The position numbers were made by a program, and so were the translations under genes. From Gnetum montanum (Eukaryota; Streptophyta; Gnetopsida; Gnetales; Gnetaceae), in NCBI GenBank assembly GCA_015680685.1, contig MNCI01033474.1, positions 1,487,424 to 1,551,423 on the forward strand: a stretch of 64,000 bases of DNA, read 5' to 3'. Position 1 is the stretch's first letter. Each line of letters begins with the position of its first letter. This document shows positions 1-11,029 of the stretch, piece after piece. The notes under the pieces are model-generated. The model was not told the DNA's origin. It saw only the letters and a list, made by a program, of their open reading frames with translations, and did not search any database.

Positions 1-1469
1 AAACATTACAAGAGTTTTAGGTAAAATTTGAATCAAAAGAACCAAATTAGTAAATGTAATGACCCATTTGTATGCAAAGTGCTTAAATGTAGGATATTAT
101 AGAAACCTCAAGTTACAAGTTTAGTTTCATTAGGCAACATGGAGTTATAGATTGAAAGAAGTTCATAAAAAGAATTCTGAAATTTTATTGTTTCATAGAT
201 CCATTAGTGGGAGCAAGTGAAAATTCAATTTTAGTATAGGAAAATTTGTTAATTGTATAATTGATGTATTGGTCCTTGATTGCTAAATCTTGAGCCATCT
301 ACCTTTTTCAAATATCAAATTATGATATTACATTCATATTCCACCAATTATTCATTTCAATAGAAAGAAATAACAATGGTTAAGTAGCTTTTTATTAAGG
401 CTTCTTCTAATGCTATTCAAGGAGAACTATTTTCTTTTAAATATTTCAAATTTTTTTGAAGTAATGCTTGTTTTATCAATTTTCAAATTTATTAAGGATT
501 AGAATTAAAAGTGTGATGTTGAATATTCCATTTATTAAGCCACAAAACTCCTTCACCGAGTAGGGAAATACTATGTTTGTTGTGATATTAACTAATTCAT
601 ATTTAGTTGTTATGCTAGCGCTATTTTAAGTAAGTGGTTAAGTTATTATCTTGTTAGGTAAGAGGTTATCAATTCTAGTTACACTTAACACATTATTATG
701 TTTCTTTATAATTCTTCTATAGTATCATGTTGGCTATATGTCATGGGATATATTTATAGTCATTTTTTTTTGAGTTTCAACACACCCTCGACATAAACAT
801 GTGCCTAAAAATATGTTCAAGCCTAGTTAAATACATGTTACACCTTATATGAATTTTTGAGTGATGATGTTATACCTTGACTTATCATTGAGAATTTGAT
901 TATTATTTTTCAAAATTAAGACTAATACCTAGTCTAGTAATGTTAGATTAATTTTTCTAGTATGCAAATACAACGATATCTAAATTATAAAAACATAGAC
1001 ATTTATAGCTCTAGGGAGGACATGAACAAACTTCTTTTGTTTATTTATTTTCTTATCTCTTTACTTATTATTTATTTATTTTAGTTTATTTTAACATGAT
1101 AAATCAAAGGGACAAGAATTAGCAAATGATCTCACATGGAAAAGATAACACATGTATGTTTAAAATACAAAAAAATGTAAGACAGTGTAAATATAGCCAT
1201 AATCATTAGTTCCACATGGGTTATGCAAATAAAATAATAACAATAATAAAAGTAATAAACATGAATTTTAAGAAAATAAAATAATCATTAAAACATAAGC
1301 AATGCAGAAAATAAAAGTTATAATGGCTACATTTAATGGTAACTAATAAAATACTTTTAAATGATATGAGTACAATAGTAGAGTATAAGCCACTTAACAT
1401 AAAAAAGGCTTGTCATTCTTGATGAAAGTGGTGATGAGATTGAAAGTTTCTTTATTATTATTAATAAAC
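1..1469. other. AT-rich sequence without recognisable gene
   Basis: I read both strands and found no recognisable protein, RNA gene or LTR boundary. The sequence is AT-rich with many short homopolymer runs and is probably very old repeat DNA. Confidence 0.6.
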
Positions 1470-1932
1470 AATTTAAATACAAAGGTCATGCCCTCAACTT
1501 TCTTTAAGATATAACAAAGGTGGCAATGGAGATACCTCATAAAATTAAAGATATTTTTATACTCATTTTGAGAATAACATATTAGATGAAAGCAACATAC
1601 AAATTTCTTGTTAATAAGAGATGGATCTACAATGCCTTGAAGTTAAAAATGGAAAAATATCTATACTATTATAATGTTTAAATTATGTTATAAAGATTAC
1701 ACATGTCATTATGTTGGTTGGTAATTTAAATACAAGGGTCATAACATCAACTTTCCTAAAGATGTAATAGAGGTGGCCATGAAGCTACCTCATAAAATTC
1801 AAGGTATTTTTGTACTTGGTTTAAGAAGAATAGAATAGATAGACAAACATATAAATTTTTTGTTAATAAGAGATGGATCTATAATGCTTTAAAATTCAAA
1901 AGTAAAAAACATCTAAACTATTATAATGTCGA
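1470..1932 (+). repeat. Two-copy direct repeat inside the Helitron fragment
   Basis: Bases 1470-1680 and 1722-1932 are two copies of one block of about 211 bp, 252 bp apart. Both begin at AATTTAAATACAA and run through AATAAGAGATGGATCTA to CTATTATAATGT. They differ by substitutions throughout, so the duplication is old. Confidence 0.85.
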
Positions 1933-2062
1933 AATTGATATGCTTTCTCTAGATGATATTAAGAATAACATCTTTCATCAAATTCCCCATGTTACTTTGT
2001 TAAATGAAGAAGATGAAATGAGATTACATTTTGATGGTCTAGTGCTAGAGGCCAATAAATAA
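1470..2062 (+). pseudogene. Helitron helicase-associated domain fragment (DUF6570-like), duplicated
   Basis: The second half (about 1735-2062) translates in two adjoining frames to GHNINFPKDVIEVAMKLPHK, then VNKRWIYNALKFKSKKHLNY and NVEIDMLSLDDIKNNI, ending at TAA 2060-2062. The order GHxINFPxDV, then a basic VxxRWxxNALxxL block and an NYYNVEID block, is what I know from the DUF6570-type domain in the N-terminal part of plant Helitron Rep/helicase proteins. The first half (1470-1680) repeats the same peptide with more stops. No Rep HUH motif, helicase motif or Helitron ends (TC, CTRR hairpin) are visible, so this is a small captured or decayed piece. Family assignment is by pattern memory and is moderate. 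Confidence 0.5.
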
Positions 2063-2559
2063 AATATCCTTATGCATACATTATTAATTACACCACATTT
2101 TCCAATGATAATAAAGAAGATTGATTGGGTAAAAACATGTGTAATACCTTCCCACCTAGCTCTAGGTAAGAGAACATTACATTGGGTTGAACCCCAAAGA
2201 AAACATGATCATGGCAAGAAACAAAGCCAAATGATATGTGCTAGAATAGTGTAAGAATAAAAAGTGATGATAATAGCATAAAAACCATGATAAAAATGGA
2301 TACTAGTTAGAGCATGATCACATGATAATATATATCCACCAACGAAAAAATTAATTACATCATATATTAAACATGAATATAATTTTATTCATACATGAAT
2401 ATGTCATAAAGAATTTACCAATATTCATATCAAATATCCAACAAGAGAAATATAGAATATATCCAATACATAAATATCTAATGAGGACATCAACCCACTT
2501 TCTAGATATAATTTTCATCCTTACTATGTCCTAGAAATCACAAGAAGTATGTGTTTATG
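2063..2559. other. AT-rich sequence, nothing supported
   Basis: Short ORFs only. I see no homology, boundary or repeat that I can name. Confidence 0.5.
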
Positions 2560-3275
2560 TTATAGTATTGATTTAGAATAATTGGTGTGTGTTTTATTAT
2601 GGTTGAGTAGGCCACTAAGAATTATTATAGGTCATAGCCAATCATAGTTTACTGAAAAGAAAAAAGATTTTTATTTTTTAAAATAGGTAGTAAGTCACAG
2701 TGAGGTCATAGTCTCAGGTTGTGAGCCATAGTTGGTTGTAATTGGTAAATAAATAGAGAAGAAAATATTTAAAGTTTATCAATGTGGGTAGGATGCAAGT
2801 CACAGTTTAGTCATAGTCTAGAATTGTGAGTGGTGGTAAGTCATAGTTACTCATAATCTAAGAAAAGTGATTTTTCAAAAAAAAAAAAAGGCATGATTTT
2901 TAATGGAAGACCACTGGTTAGGAAAGTCCAAGAATCATTCCAAATCTTATAAAAAGATAAAGTAACCCAAAAGAGCATGTCCATTATCATATGTGTTTTG
3001 TAAGCTAAAGAGAGAGTGAGTGTAAAATTTTTTTTAGCATTGTAAGTGAGTCATCATTCTCTTGATGGTCCTTGTATGGTGAGAGTGGATTGAGGGTTTG
3101 ATTAATTGATTATCTATCCTTGGAAGAGGACTACTTCCATTTATGCATTTTTATCATTTTCTTTAAGTAAGAATAAAGTTCTTTTTCTTTTCTTATTTAA
3201 TTGTAAAATTTTTTGTGGATTCTTAACTCTTGAGTAAGCTTGAATTATGGAATTTAAAAGAGTTCCTTACCATAT
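2560..3275 (+). repeat. Probable LTR of Element H (5' LTR, +)
   Basis: The region has LTR anatomy. A 5' part at 2620-2850 has repeated motifs of the type AGTCACAGT and GGTCATAGTCT. A TATA-like CTTATAAAAAGAT lies near 2948. A T-rich downstream part follows, and a possible primer binding site TGGTATTAGGTC lies at 3276-3287 (9 of 12 match to the initiator tRNA-Met site TGGTATCAGAGC). A gag-like reading frame follows at 3658. The left end is a guess: no clear terminal TG and no second copy is in view. Confidence 0.45.
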
Positions 3276-3657
3276 TGGTATTAGGTCACATCTTGATTTA
3301 GAAGATAATTCAATTTAAGTGAAGAGACCTCATCATCAATACAAAAAATTATTCTTCTAAGATTAGCATTTTGGTTTGCAATTTCTATTATTACTATTTC
3401 TATACTTATTTAGGACTTTAAAAACTTCCTTGATCATCCATATGATCAATTAGTTTCAATATTAAAAAATAATTATGGATTGTAACACCTATTTTCTTGA
3501 AATAGCTAGGGTTTAAATATCTTAAGCTCATTTCAACTAAGGTCTAAGTAATCCTTGTTTTCTCATCTTTGAATACTTCAATTCTCACAAAGATACTAAT
3601 GATATTTCATTTTCTTTATGAAACCTTTTGTATCTTATCTTTTGGGTCATTTCTATC

Positions 3658-4103
3658 ATGGCATCAAAAAATAAGATCAAGCTTTAGCCAAAGACATGAA
3701 AGACATAAGAAATGCTTTCAAATACATTGTTGATAAACTTGAGAAATTGGAAGAAGGAAAAGAGTATTTACAATCACCAAGGATATCTAGGAAATAAAAA
3801 AAATCAAGGACATCATCACTAAGAGCTTCTTCATTAAAATATTCATTCATGCTACCTCTTGAAGATGAAATTCCTTTCAAGAATGAAGATTTGGAAGAGA
3901 ATAAGAAATAAGAGGATGAGGCTCTTCATGCTCCAAATGTTAAGAATAAGTCTTAAAAATTCATATTACTAAGAAAAGAAAAGCAGAAACCTAGAGAAAT
4001 TCCTTAAGGAAATCTAGGTAATGAAAAATCTCTTGGTCAATTGCATCGAAACATCTACATTGATGTAGCCCATGATACATTAATTAAAGGATTTTTAGGT
4101 AGT
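3658..4103 (+). pseudogene. gag N-terminal fragment of Element H
   Basis: One frame from ATG 3695 reads MKDIRNAFKYIVDKLEKLEE and continues with four TAA stops to KSLGQLHRNIYIDVAHDTLI. An earlier ATG at 3658 is separated from it by a frameshift. The block aligns with MEYLKNVLKIFVDRMKKLE of Element D (minus strand, 45540-45640), so both look like the gag start of one chromovirus-like gypsy family. The frame is cut by the insertion of Element A at the GTAGT target. It resumes in phase just after A at 16762 (GSEIIS) and then hits stops. Confidence 0.5.
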
Positions 4104-5041
4104 TGATGAAGCATCAAAGTGTCACATTGATGGATCCCTGTTAACATAGCCTTGTTGATGGGCCCTTGTTGATGTGGGCCCCATCTACATGGTGTTGCCC
4201 TATTGATGGGGCTACATCAACGTAGTGTTTGTTGCATTTATGAGGGCCCGTTGACATAGCTCCATAATGAAGTCTATAAATATGAACTCACCTGTCGTGT
4301 TTATGGGAGGGGAGGAGAGTGGAATAGCCATAATTGTAGCAGAGCTCTTGTAGCTTTGTCAATTGAGAGTTAGAATATTTTTCTAAGTGCCCACAACAAG
4401 AGTCAGAAAGTGTATAGATCTTTATTCAAGCACTGATGTACCTAAGCACACTAGTGTGAATGGCAATAAAGATGAGCCTTTTGATCAAACCTTGTAGCAC
4501 TTGGAATAGATTAATGATTTGTTTCTACATTTAATTTTTCATTAATTACTCAATTAATTAAGATAAGTAAGACTTTAATTAATTAACTAATTAAGATAAA
4601 TAGATTAAATACATGAGTAGGACTACTTCAAGAATAACATATAGTGCTTGGTAATCCGAGCAGTGCTTAACGCTTGGTAACCCAGTAGTGTTGTATGTGC
4701 TCAAGATGTGTATTGAAAGTGGGACCAAATTCTCATATTAGGATAGTTAGTTATTAATTAGTAATTAGATTAGTTAAATTGATTAATAAATTAAGTTTCA
4801 ACTTGTTATCAATCGTAGGTGAAGAAAATATAAAATAATAAGAAAATCATGTATCCCAATTACACGTAACCATACAACTAAGCTTCACAAGTGTAGTTGG
4901 GAAGACAAAAATTGTCATGGTTAGATTTCACTTCCTAGAACTAGTGTAATTAGAAACTTAAGGTCCACAAAATTCAACTAGATTGCACATGAATGCTTGT
5001 AATGCATATGGTTGGGTGTAGGATATACTCACCACTCATCA
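4104..5041 (+). repeat. Element A 5' LTR
   Basis: It begins TGATGAAGCATCAAAGTG and ends CACCACTCATCA. U3 (4104-4270) holds several copies of TTGATG and its complement CATCAA beside GGCC/GTAGC stretches. The TATA box TCTATAAATAT is at 4273-4283. The R/U5 part is shared with the LTRs of Elements C, E and G. Confidence 0.9.
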
Positions 5042-5042
5042 T

Positions 5043-5060
5043 TGGCACTATTGCTAAGGA
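5043..5060 (+). promoter_or_regulatory. Element A primer binding site, tRNA-Asp type
   Basis: TGGCACTATTGCTAAGGA follows the LTR by one base. It aligns without gaps to TGGCGCCGTTGCCGGGGA, the complement of the plant tRNA-Asp 3' end. All six differences are C-to-T or G-to-A, the signature of methyl-cytosine decay. The same decayed site is found in Elements E (49699-49716) and G (63664-63681, minus). Confidence 0.85.
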
Positions 5061-5124
5061 CATTTTGTTCATTATGTTCGCTATCTAGGACTTAGTAAAA
5101 AATTATTTAACATCATTAGAATGA

Positions 5125-5883
5125 ACCCTAAAGTCATACATCAAAATAACTACAAGAATTATAAGGAAACACACTACATTTCTTGTCTTCTAATACAAGA
5201 TTTCTTCTTCTCATAGGAGGGGTTCTCTACCCAAGTTTGATAGAGCAAATTAGTAGCTTCCTAGTAATATAGAGTCATATATGCTCATCCTGATGAGTAT
5301 GTACCTAATTTCACCTTCATTCTACACCAGGATGAACTACTGTGATGGTGAGACATGGAGAGCAACCTTGTGTTGTTACTTGATTGATCCATTCTTGTGA
5401 TACTCCAACAAAATCTTATGTGGTTGGGCATCTAAGGGCTTCATGTTGAATATGTTGTGTAGGATAGTGATGCTAGGGATTATCATCCCACTGATGCACA
5501 ATGCCTAAGGGATCAATAGCTAGGGTAGTGTTATGAATTTGAAAAGGGAAAGTGGTTGAATGATTCCCCATTCTTGATGTACCAAAAAGATGGTGGAGAA
5601 CCTTTCTTTGGGGGTTCTCCATACAAAGAGACTCCTCTCTTTGACTTTAGTGAAGAAAGTCAGGATTAGAACTTGTAGTCCATGATCCATACTCCTAGTT
5701 TTCACAAGAACAAATCCCATGACAAAGGGGGATCCAAGGAGGAGAGTCATGGAAAGGATGTAGGTAAGCAACATGATCATGATTGTGGCCATGATCGCCA
5801 AAGAGGGGATGGCAGGCACCATGATGGTGCTAGTCCTCCTTCCTATTCAACTTCGTTATCTTCTTCATCTTTTAGCTCTGAAA
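5125..5883 (+). pseudogene. Element A gag, N-terminal part
   Basis: The translation includes AHPDEYVPNFTFILHQDELL, matching THPNEYIPYFTFILHQDEQL in the gag of Element C, followed by the same DYHPTDAQ block. The last part (5682-5883) is open and rich in H, D, G, K and S, a basic/polar linker that the gags of C and G also have. In-frame TGA and TAG codons break it. The frame is interrupted at 5889 by solo LTR S1 and resumes at 7130. Gag would form the virus-like particle. Confidence 0.75.
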
Positions 5884-5888
5884 ACAAC

Positions 5889-7124
5889 TGAAACACCATG
5901 AAATTTTGAGACCTCGATGTTTCAGCAAAGTCTTGAGGCTTAGGCAAGGATTTCCACAAGTGGCACATTTCAACAAGTTTTCTTTTTCGACTAAGGGCCT
6001 ACTACACTACGCTACGTAGCTCAGTGTAGTAGACTCCAGAAGAATAGAATAGAACAAGGGATGCACAGTGGTAACACTTCAACTTTGCAAGTTAGCCATG
6101 TTCAAAACTTTAACTTTTTGGATGCTACGCTGCATTACGCTATGCAGCGTAACACAGCGTAACGCAAGCAGCACAGCCGTGAGAACAAACATGATAAAAT
6201 TCAAATAGTGGTAGTCATTACGCTATGATACGCTCCCCAGCGTATCGCAGTAGAGTCGTGGGACAACTCACTACCGAAGATCTAGAAATCCTTCAATGCT
6301 AAAGACAAAGGTGGTTACGCTATACTACACTTCAAAGCATAGCATAGCATAGCGTTCCAAGCTTTAGCTACGACACATTAAGGCAACGGTATTTGTGGGC
6401 CCAGGACATGCATCATTTAAATCATGTTCTTCTCCTAACCCTAATCCTATAAATACCTTGGTGGACAATGCTCAAAGGGTGGGAAATTTTTCAACAATTT
6501 TGGTCGAGATTGATGAGATGACAAGGAAGAATTGGCAACAGAAGAATATTGACGGTGACACAAAGAGAAGCTTCTAGCTAGAGATTTCAAGTTAGCAAAC
6601 ACTTTGCTTCAAGCCTGACTCCCTTGCATCCATATTTGGTTAGTAACAAGGTAGATTGACCTTTGCTTGTTTAATCTCTAAGTAGCTTCTTGCTGGTGGT
6701 GGATACTTCATCCAAACCGAAGTCCGCTTGTAAATCACATTGTATTCATCATATTTATTTATAAGATGAATCCCAGATCTCGGGATCGTGCATATTCTAG
6801 ATCCAATTTACTGTTTTCTGTTTACGTTGAATTTTACAATCATTTTACATAGTTTACATCGCCTTCATTACCCCCAAGATTTGATCTTGGAAGAGATCTT
6901 GTTTTCTTGTAAATCGGTAATATCATTTCACATCAAATTGTCTCCTCATTATATGATCGTTGATAAATTTACTGATTAAATAAGTCCCTATCTGATTGAC
7001 AAGACTGTTTAGCGCACCTCAGGTTCATTTTCTCCAGCATGACCCTCGCGAGGATCCGAGGTTAAAACTGTGTACACGGAAATCCCCTCAGTGTTTCCAG
7101 CAACTAAAATTTTCCATCGTTACA
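5889..7124 (+). mobile_element. S1: solo LTR of the Element B family inside Element A gag
   Basis: The 5 bases on each side are ACAAC (5884-5888 and 7125-7129), a perfect target duplication. It starts TGAAACACCAT, as the LTR of Element B does (44544 leftwards), and its last 110 bases align with the end of that LTR (shared ACCCTC, GAGGTTA, CCTC and GTGTTCC blocks), ending GTTACA. A TATA box TCCTATAAATACC is at 6445-6457. U3 carries palindromic TACGCTA/TAGCGTA clusters near 5998, 6123, 6217 and 6315. No internal region remains, so it arose by LTR-LTR recombination or loss after insertion. Confidence 0.88.
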
Positions 7125-7129
7125 ACAAC

Positions 7130-7735
7130 CACAAGGGGAATGACTATGATGGAGGTGTTTGACAAGATTGAGATGATCATATGGACCATTGGGAAGTCAA
7201 GATATATGGCGTGGGCATTCAAGAGAGGCATGTCACTATGAACGAAGGGGTAGTAGAGGCCATTGTAGGTACTAGAATCATGGCTACAATGAGCCTTTTC
7301 TCACTACTTGAAGTTTGCTAAACATTACAGAGGTAGTGAGAATTCCAACAAGGCACGTGAAAGATAGTTGGATCAAGAGGCTAGACATGAATGATATTCT
7401 CAAGTTTGAGGGGGGATATAATTCTAATTCATAAAATTATCTTCAGGATTTTCATAATGTCTGTGCCCTACAAAACATAGAAAATGACTAGCAAAAGCAT
7501 AAGTTGTTTCCCAAGACACTCGTCAAAGAAGCAGAAAGCTGGAATCAATCCATCAGTGGTGTATGATGCTTGAACTATTCAATGATAGGTGTCAAATGTA
7601 CTCCTGAGTGTCCAATTTGAGAAGGTAGATCCAAGGTTGGAAGCAAGAAATACATGAGCCTTGGATGCCACCATGGACAGATATTATTTCTTATTACACC
7701 AATGCCTTGGCCATGGTTACTCTTAGCATGAAAGG
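7130..7735 (+). pseudogene. Element A gag, central part, ending at a deletion
   Basis: The frame resumes after S1 and aligns with the gag of C: EVVRIPTRHVKDSWIKRLDM, then FEGGYNSN, QDFHNVCALQNIEND and the KLFPKTLVKEAESWNQS block of the retrotransposon gag core. It ends near 7720 in YYFLLHQCLGHGYS, which in C is followed by about 1.5 kb of further gag and protease. Here the next codons already belong to the end of protease (FPIIMGREWLS), so the zinc-knuckle region and protease active site are gone. Confidence 0.75.
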
Positions 7736-8200
7736 AGGGCGGCGGGGGTGTGGACTTTCCAATCATTATGGGAAGGGAATGGCTAAGCATTGTTCATGTG
7801 AGAATGGACATTAAAGATCATTCCCTAAAAATATCTAAGGAAAATACATTTGGAAATATTGAGAAGAAGTGAGTTCCATGAAATAGTATGCAATTGCATG
7901 CAGAAACTTTGGTCCATGAAATGAGAATCTATTTTCACATGTAAGTAGTGTGAAAATGAAATAGATATTCAAAAGTGCCTATATGCAGTAGCCACAAAAC
8001 AAAAGGTTATTTAGTGGTTGACCACTTATTCTGAAAGTAGCACAATGTGCATAGAACCTATTGAGAGCTTGACATGCACTTATGTCATAGACATAGATGA
8101 ATAAGAGTAAGTTCATTTCTAACTCTCTAATAATGAAAATGATGATACCAATTAGGGAGAGTTGAAGATCCCTAAGAATTTTAAACAAGAGCCCCTAGAG
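7736..8200 (+). pseudogene. Element A protease C-terminal remnant and linker
   Basis: FPIIMGREWLSIVHVRMDIK matches FPIIMGRPWLSTVDAYLGIH of Element C, the Ile-Met-Gly-Arg motif near the end of retroviral-type aspartic proteases. The catalytic Asp-Ser-Gly segment lies upstream in C and is missing here because of the deletion at about 7735. A charged linker to RT follows with several stops. Confidence 0.7.
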
Positions 8201-9700
8201 CTAAAAGCTCTACCTACCAACCTAGAATATGCATTTTTTAAAAATGACATGCTGGTTTTAATGCCAAACTTTCTCTCGAGCAAAAAGAAAAACTGTTGAA
8301 AATGGTGAACAGATGGCCAATAATCTTTACTTGGTCATATCATGAACTCACTGGAATTGATCCATGAATATGTCAGCATTGCATTTATATTGATCCATCC
8401 ATGAAGCTAAGGAGGCAACCACAGTAGCAATTTAATCCAAAATTAAAAAAAAAAATAGTCAAAGAGAAGATTGAGCAACTCCTTCAGGTAGGGTTCATCT
8501 ACCCCATTGTGGATAGTAAGTAAGTCAACCCACTTGTGATAGTACCAAAGAGAGGTGGAAAATGATGAATTGGTATCAAATTTAGGATGTTAAACATGGA
8601 AACATTCAAAGATCATTTTTCATAGCCATTCATTGATTAGGTGTTGGACACCATATCTAAGAATTACTATTACAGTTTTCTGGATGATTATAGTGGCTAT
8701 AACCAAATCTAGATTGCACCAAAAGACCAGGCTAAAATAACATTCATGAGTCCCTAGGAAACCTTTGCATATCATAAGATGCCTTTTGTTCTATGTAACA
8801 CTCTTGGTACTTTCCAACATCCAGTTTTAGGCATCTTTCAATAGCAAATCAGTAGTAGAGTGGAAGTCTTCATGGATGACTTCTCCACTTATGGTGCTAC
8901 ATTCAAGCAAGCCTTGGACCATCTTAAGTAAGTACAAAAAACATGTGTGGAAACAAACTTATGGCTTAGCTACCAAAAGAGCCATCTCATGGTTGAAGAA
9001 GGCATTGTATTTGGACACATAATTTCATAGGAAGGGATTGAAGTAGACCCCAAAAAGATAAGGATCATCCAAGGAATTACCCGTTAACTAGAAATCATAA
9101 AAGATGTCTTGTCATTCCTTGGATACATTGGCTACTACTGATGATTTATATAGAATTTCTTTGAGATCAAAAAACCATTGGTCAAGCTAACAAATAAAGA
9201 TGCTCCCTTCATCTAGACTAGGGAATGAAAAAAGGCATTCTAGAGGTTCAAGTAGAAGCTCATAGCGAATCCAATTCTTTGAGCACCTGACTGGTCCAAA
9301 TCATTTCATATCATGAAAAATGCATTTAATTATGCCTTGGGAGCTATGCTTATGCAATTGGATGATAAGAAATGTCCATATTACATCCACTATGCAAGTT
9401 TAAGCACTATGGATGCACAGTTGAATTACACCATCATAGAGAAAGAATTGATGGTAATGGTGTATGCTCTAAAGAAGTTTAGGTACTATGTGCTTGGATT
9501 CAAAGTGTTTATGCACACTAACCATAGTGCCTTTCACTTCTTCATTGTCAAGTGAATGGTAAGCCCTCATGTCATACAATGGCTAGTGATCTTACAGGAA
9601 TTCAATTTTATGATGGTAGATCAAAAGGGAACTAAGAATGTGGTCACTGACCACTTGTCTTGGTTACGATGGGACAACAAAGAGGAGTAAAGCTTACTAT
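8200..9700 (+). pseudogene. Element A reverse transcriptase and RNase H
   Basis: The translation runs from EQKEKLLKMVNRWPIIFTWS through VGFIYPIVDSK and YSFLDDYSGYNQI to the RT active site VEVFMDDFSTYG (FMDD codons 8869-8880). The connection domain and RNase H follow: NAFNYALGAMLMQLDDKK and NYTIIEKELMVMVYALKKFR, with the Athila-type order. The long open piece at 9313-9555 is RNase H. In-frame stops are mainly TAG and TGA at positions expected to be Trp or Gln, plus TAA. RT and RNase H would copy the RNA into cDNA in the particle; this copy cannot. Confidence 0.85.
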
Positions 9701-11020
9701 GTGATCAGTTTCCTAATGAACTTCTCTTTACTATGGTTATAACTAAAAAATTACCCACTAAGCCAAAATGGTATGATTGTATTCCCACATATCTTCTCAC
9801 TTAGGCAATGCTACAAGAGTTGGATCACTAGAAGAAATAACAATTTCTTCACTAGGTGAAATGCTTCATGGAGATCAACGGGCACATATACAAGGTATGT
9901 GTCAATGGCCTGGTTTGTTGGTATGTCTCTGATGATGATCAATTGTGCATTCTCCAAGATGCTTAGGAGGGTTCTTGTAGGGGTCACTATGCTAGGAGAT
10001 GCATGACCATTAAAATATTGATGATAGGATATTATTGGCCAACACTTTTTAGGGATGCTCATCAATTTTTCCACTCTTGTGAATGTGGCTATTAAGATGG
10101 TGGAATGATTGCTTGAATGAAGGGACCTTAGTAGTGGATTCATCCATTAGAACCCTTTGACATTCGGGGCATTGACTTCATTGGTCCCATCACATCCATG
10201 TCAAATGAAAAGGTGTACATTATGGTTGCTATTGACTATTGTACGAAATGAGCAGAAGCTACATTCATCACCAATTGTACATCTTGTACTGCTACTCAGT
10301 TTGTACAATAGAATGTTGTAAATAGGTTTGGTGTGCCACATGCATTAATTTCTAATAATGAAATCCACTTTACAGGTACTACCTTTTGGAAGCTCATGCA
10401 ATGCTTAGGGGTTGAGTATAAATTAACAACATCTTATCATCCCCAAGTCAATGGTCAAGTTGAGGTTACAAAAAGGGAAATCACTAAGATCTTAACAAGA
10501 ATAGTTAGTAGATATAGGAGAGACTAGAGGAAAAAACTCAATGATGCCCTCTAGGCCTACTACTCAACATGGAAACTCCCTATAGGCTACTCTCCATATG
10601 AGCTAGTGTATGGAAAATTACCAACTTTTCCTATTGAATCCAAGCTTCATACATTGTCAATAGCCTTTGACCTTAACATTGACTTAAGTTTAGCAAAAAA
10701 AGAAAGATTAATGAATCTCAACTTGATAGATGAAAATTGATTGGTGGCTTTGTCATCTAATAGTTGCACAAGGCATTCAATAAAAAATGACATGACCTTA
10801 GAATAAGAAAAGTAAAATTTCAATTGGGAGATAAGGTCCTCTACTGGAACCCCACACACATACCTCAATGAAATAAATTCTAAACAATGTGGAAAGGATC
10901 TTATATCATTTTTAAAAGTTTTCCTTCTGGGGCCATATTAATCTACAAACTTGATAGCCCAAACAAAAAGCAACTGGTCAACACACAACAAGTCAAACCT
11001 TTCAATGAGCTTAAGTAAGC
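9700..11020 (+). pseudogene. Element A integrase
   Basis: The HHCC zinc finger is partly preserved around GHYARRCMTIKILMIGYYWP and HSCECGY. The catalytic core begins FDIRGIDFIGPITSMSNEK with its first Asp present. The second Asp is replaced in LISNNEIHF (codon near 10354; the family has Asp), and the Glu region VNGQVEVTKREI is kept. C-terminal coding continues through YSTWKLPIGYSPYELVYGKL to about 11020. Integrase would insert the cDNA. The Asn substitution and several stops make this copy inactive. Confidence 0.85.
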
Positions 11021-11029
11021 TAGTGCAAA

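Noticed and set aside
5043-5060. tRNA gene
   Set aside because: Only the 18-base complement of a tRNA 3' end is present next to an LTR. No cloverleaf or A/B boxes were found here or elsewhere.
5520-5822. 100-codon minus-strand open frame with hydrophobic start
   Set aside because: It is antisense to the His/Asp-rich gag linker that homologues in C and G support.
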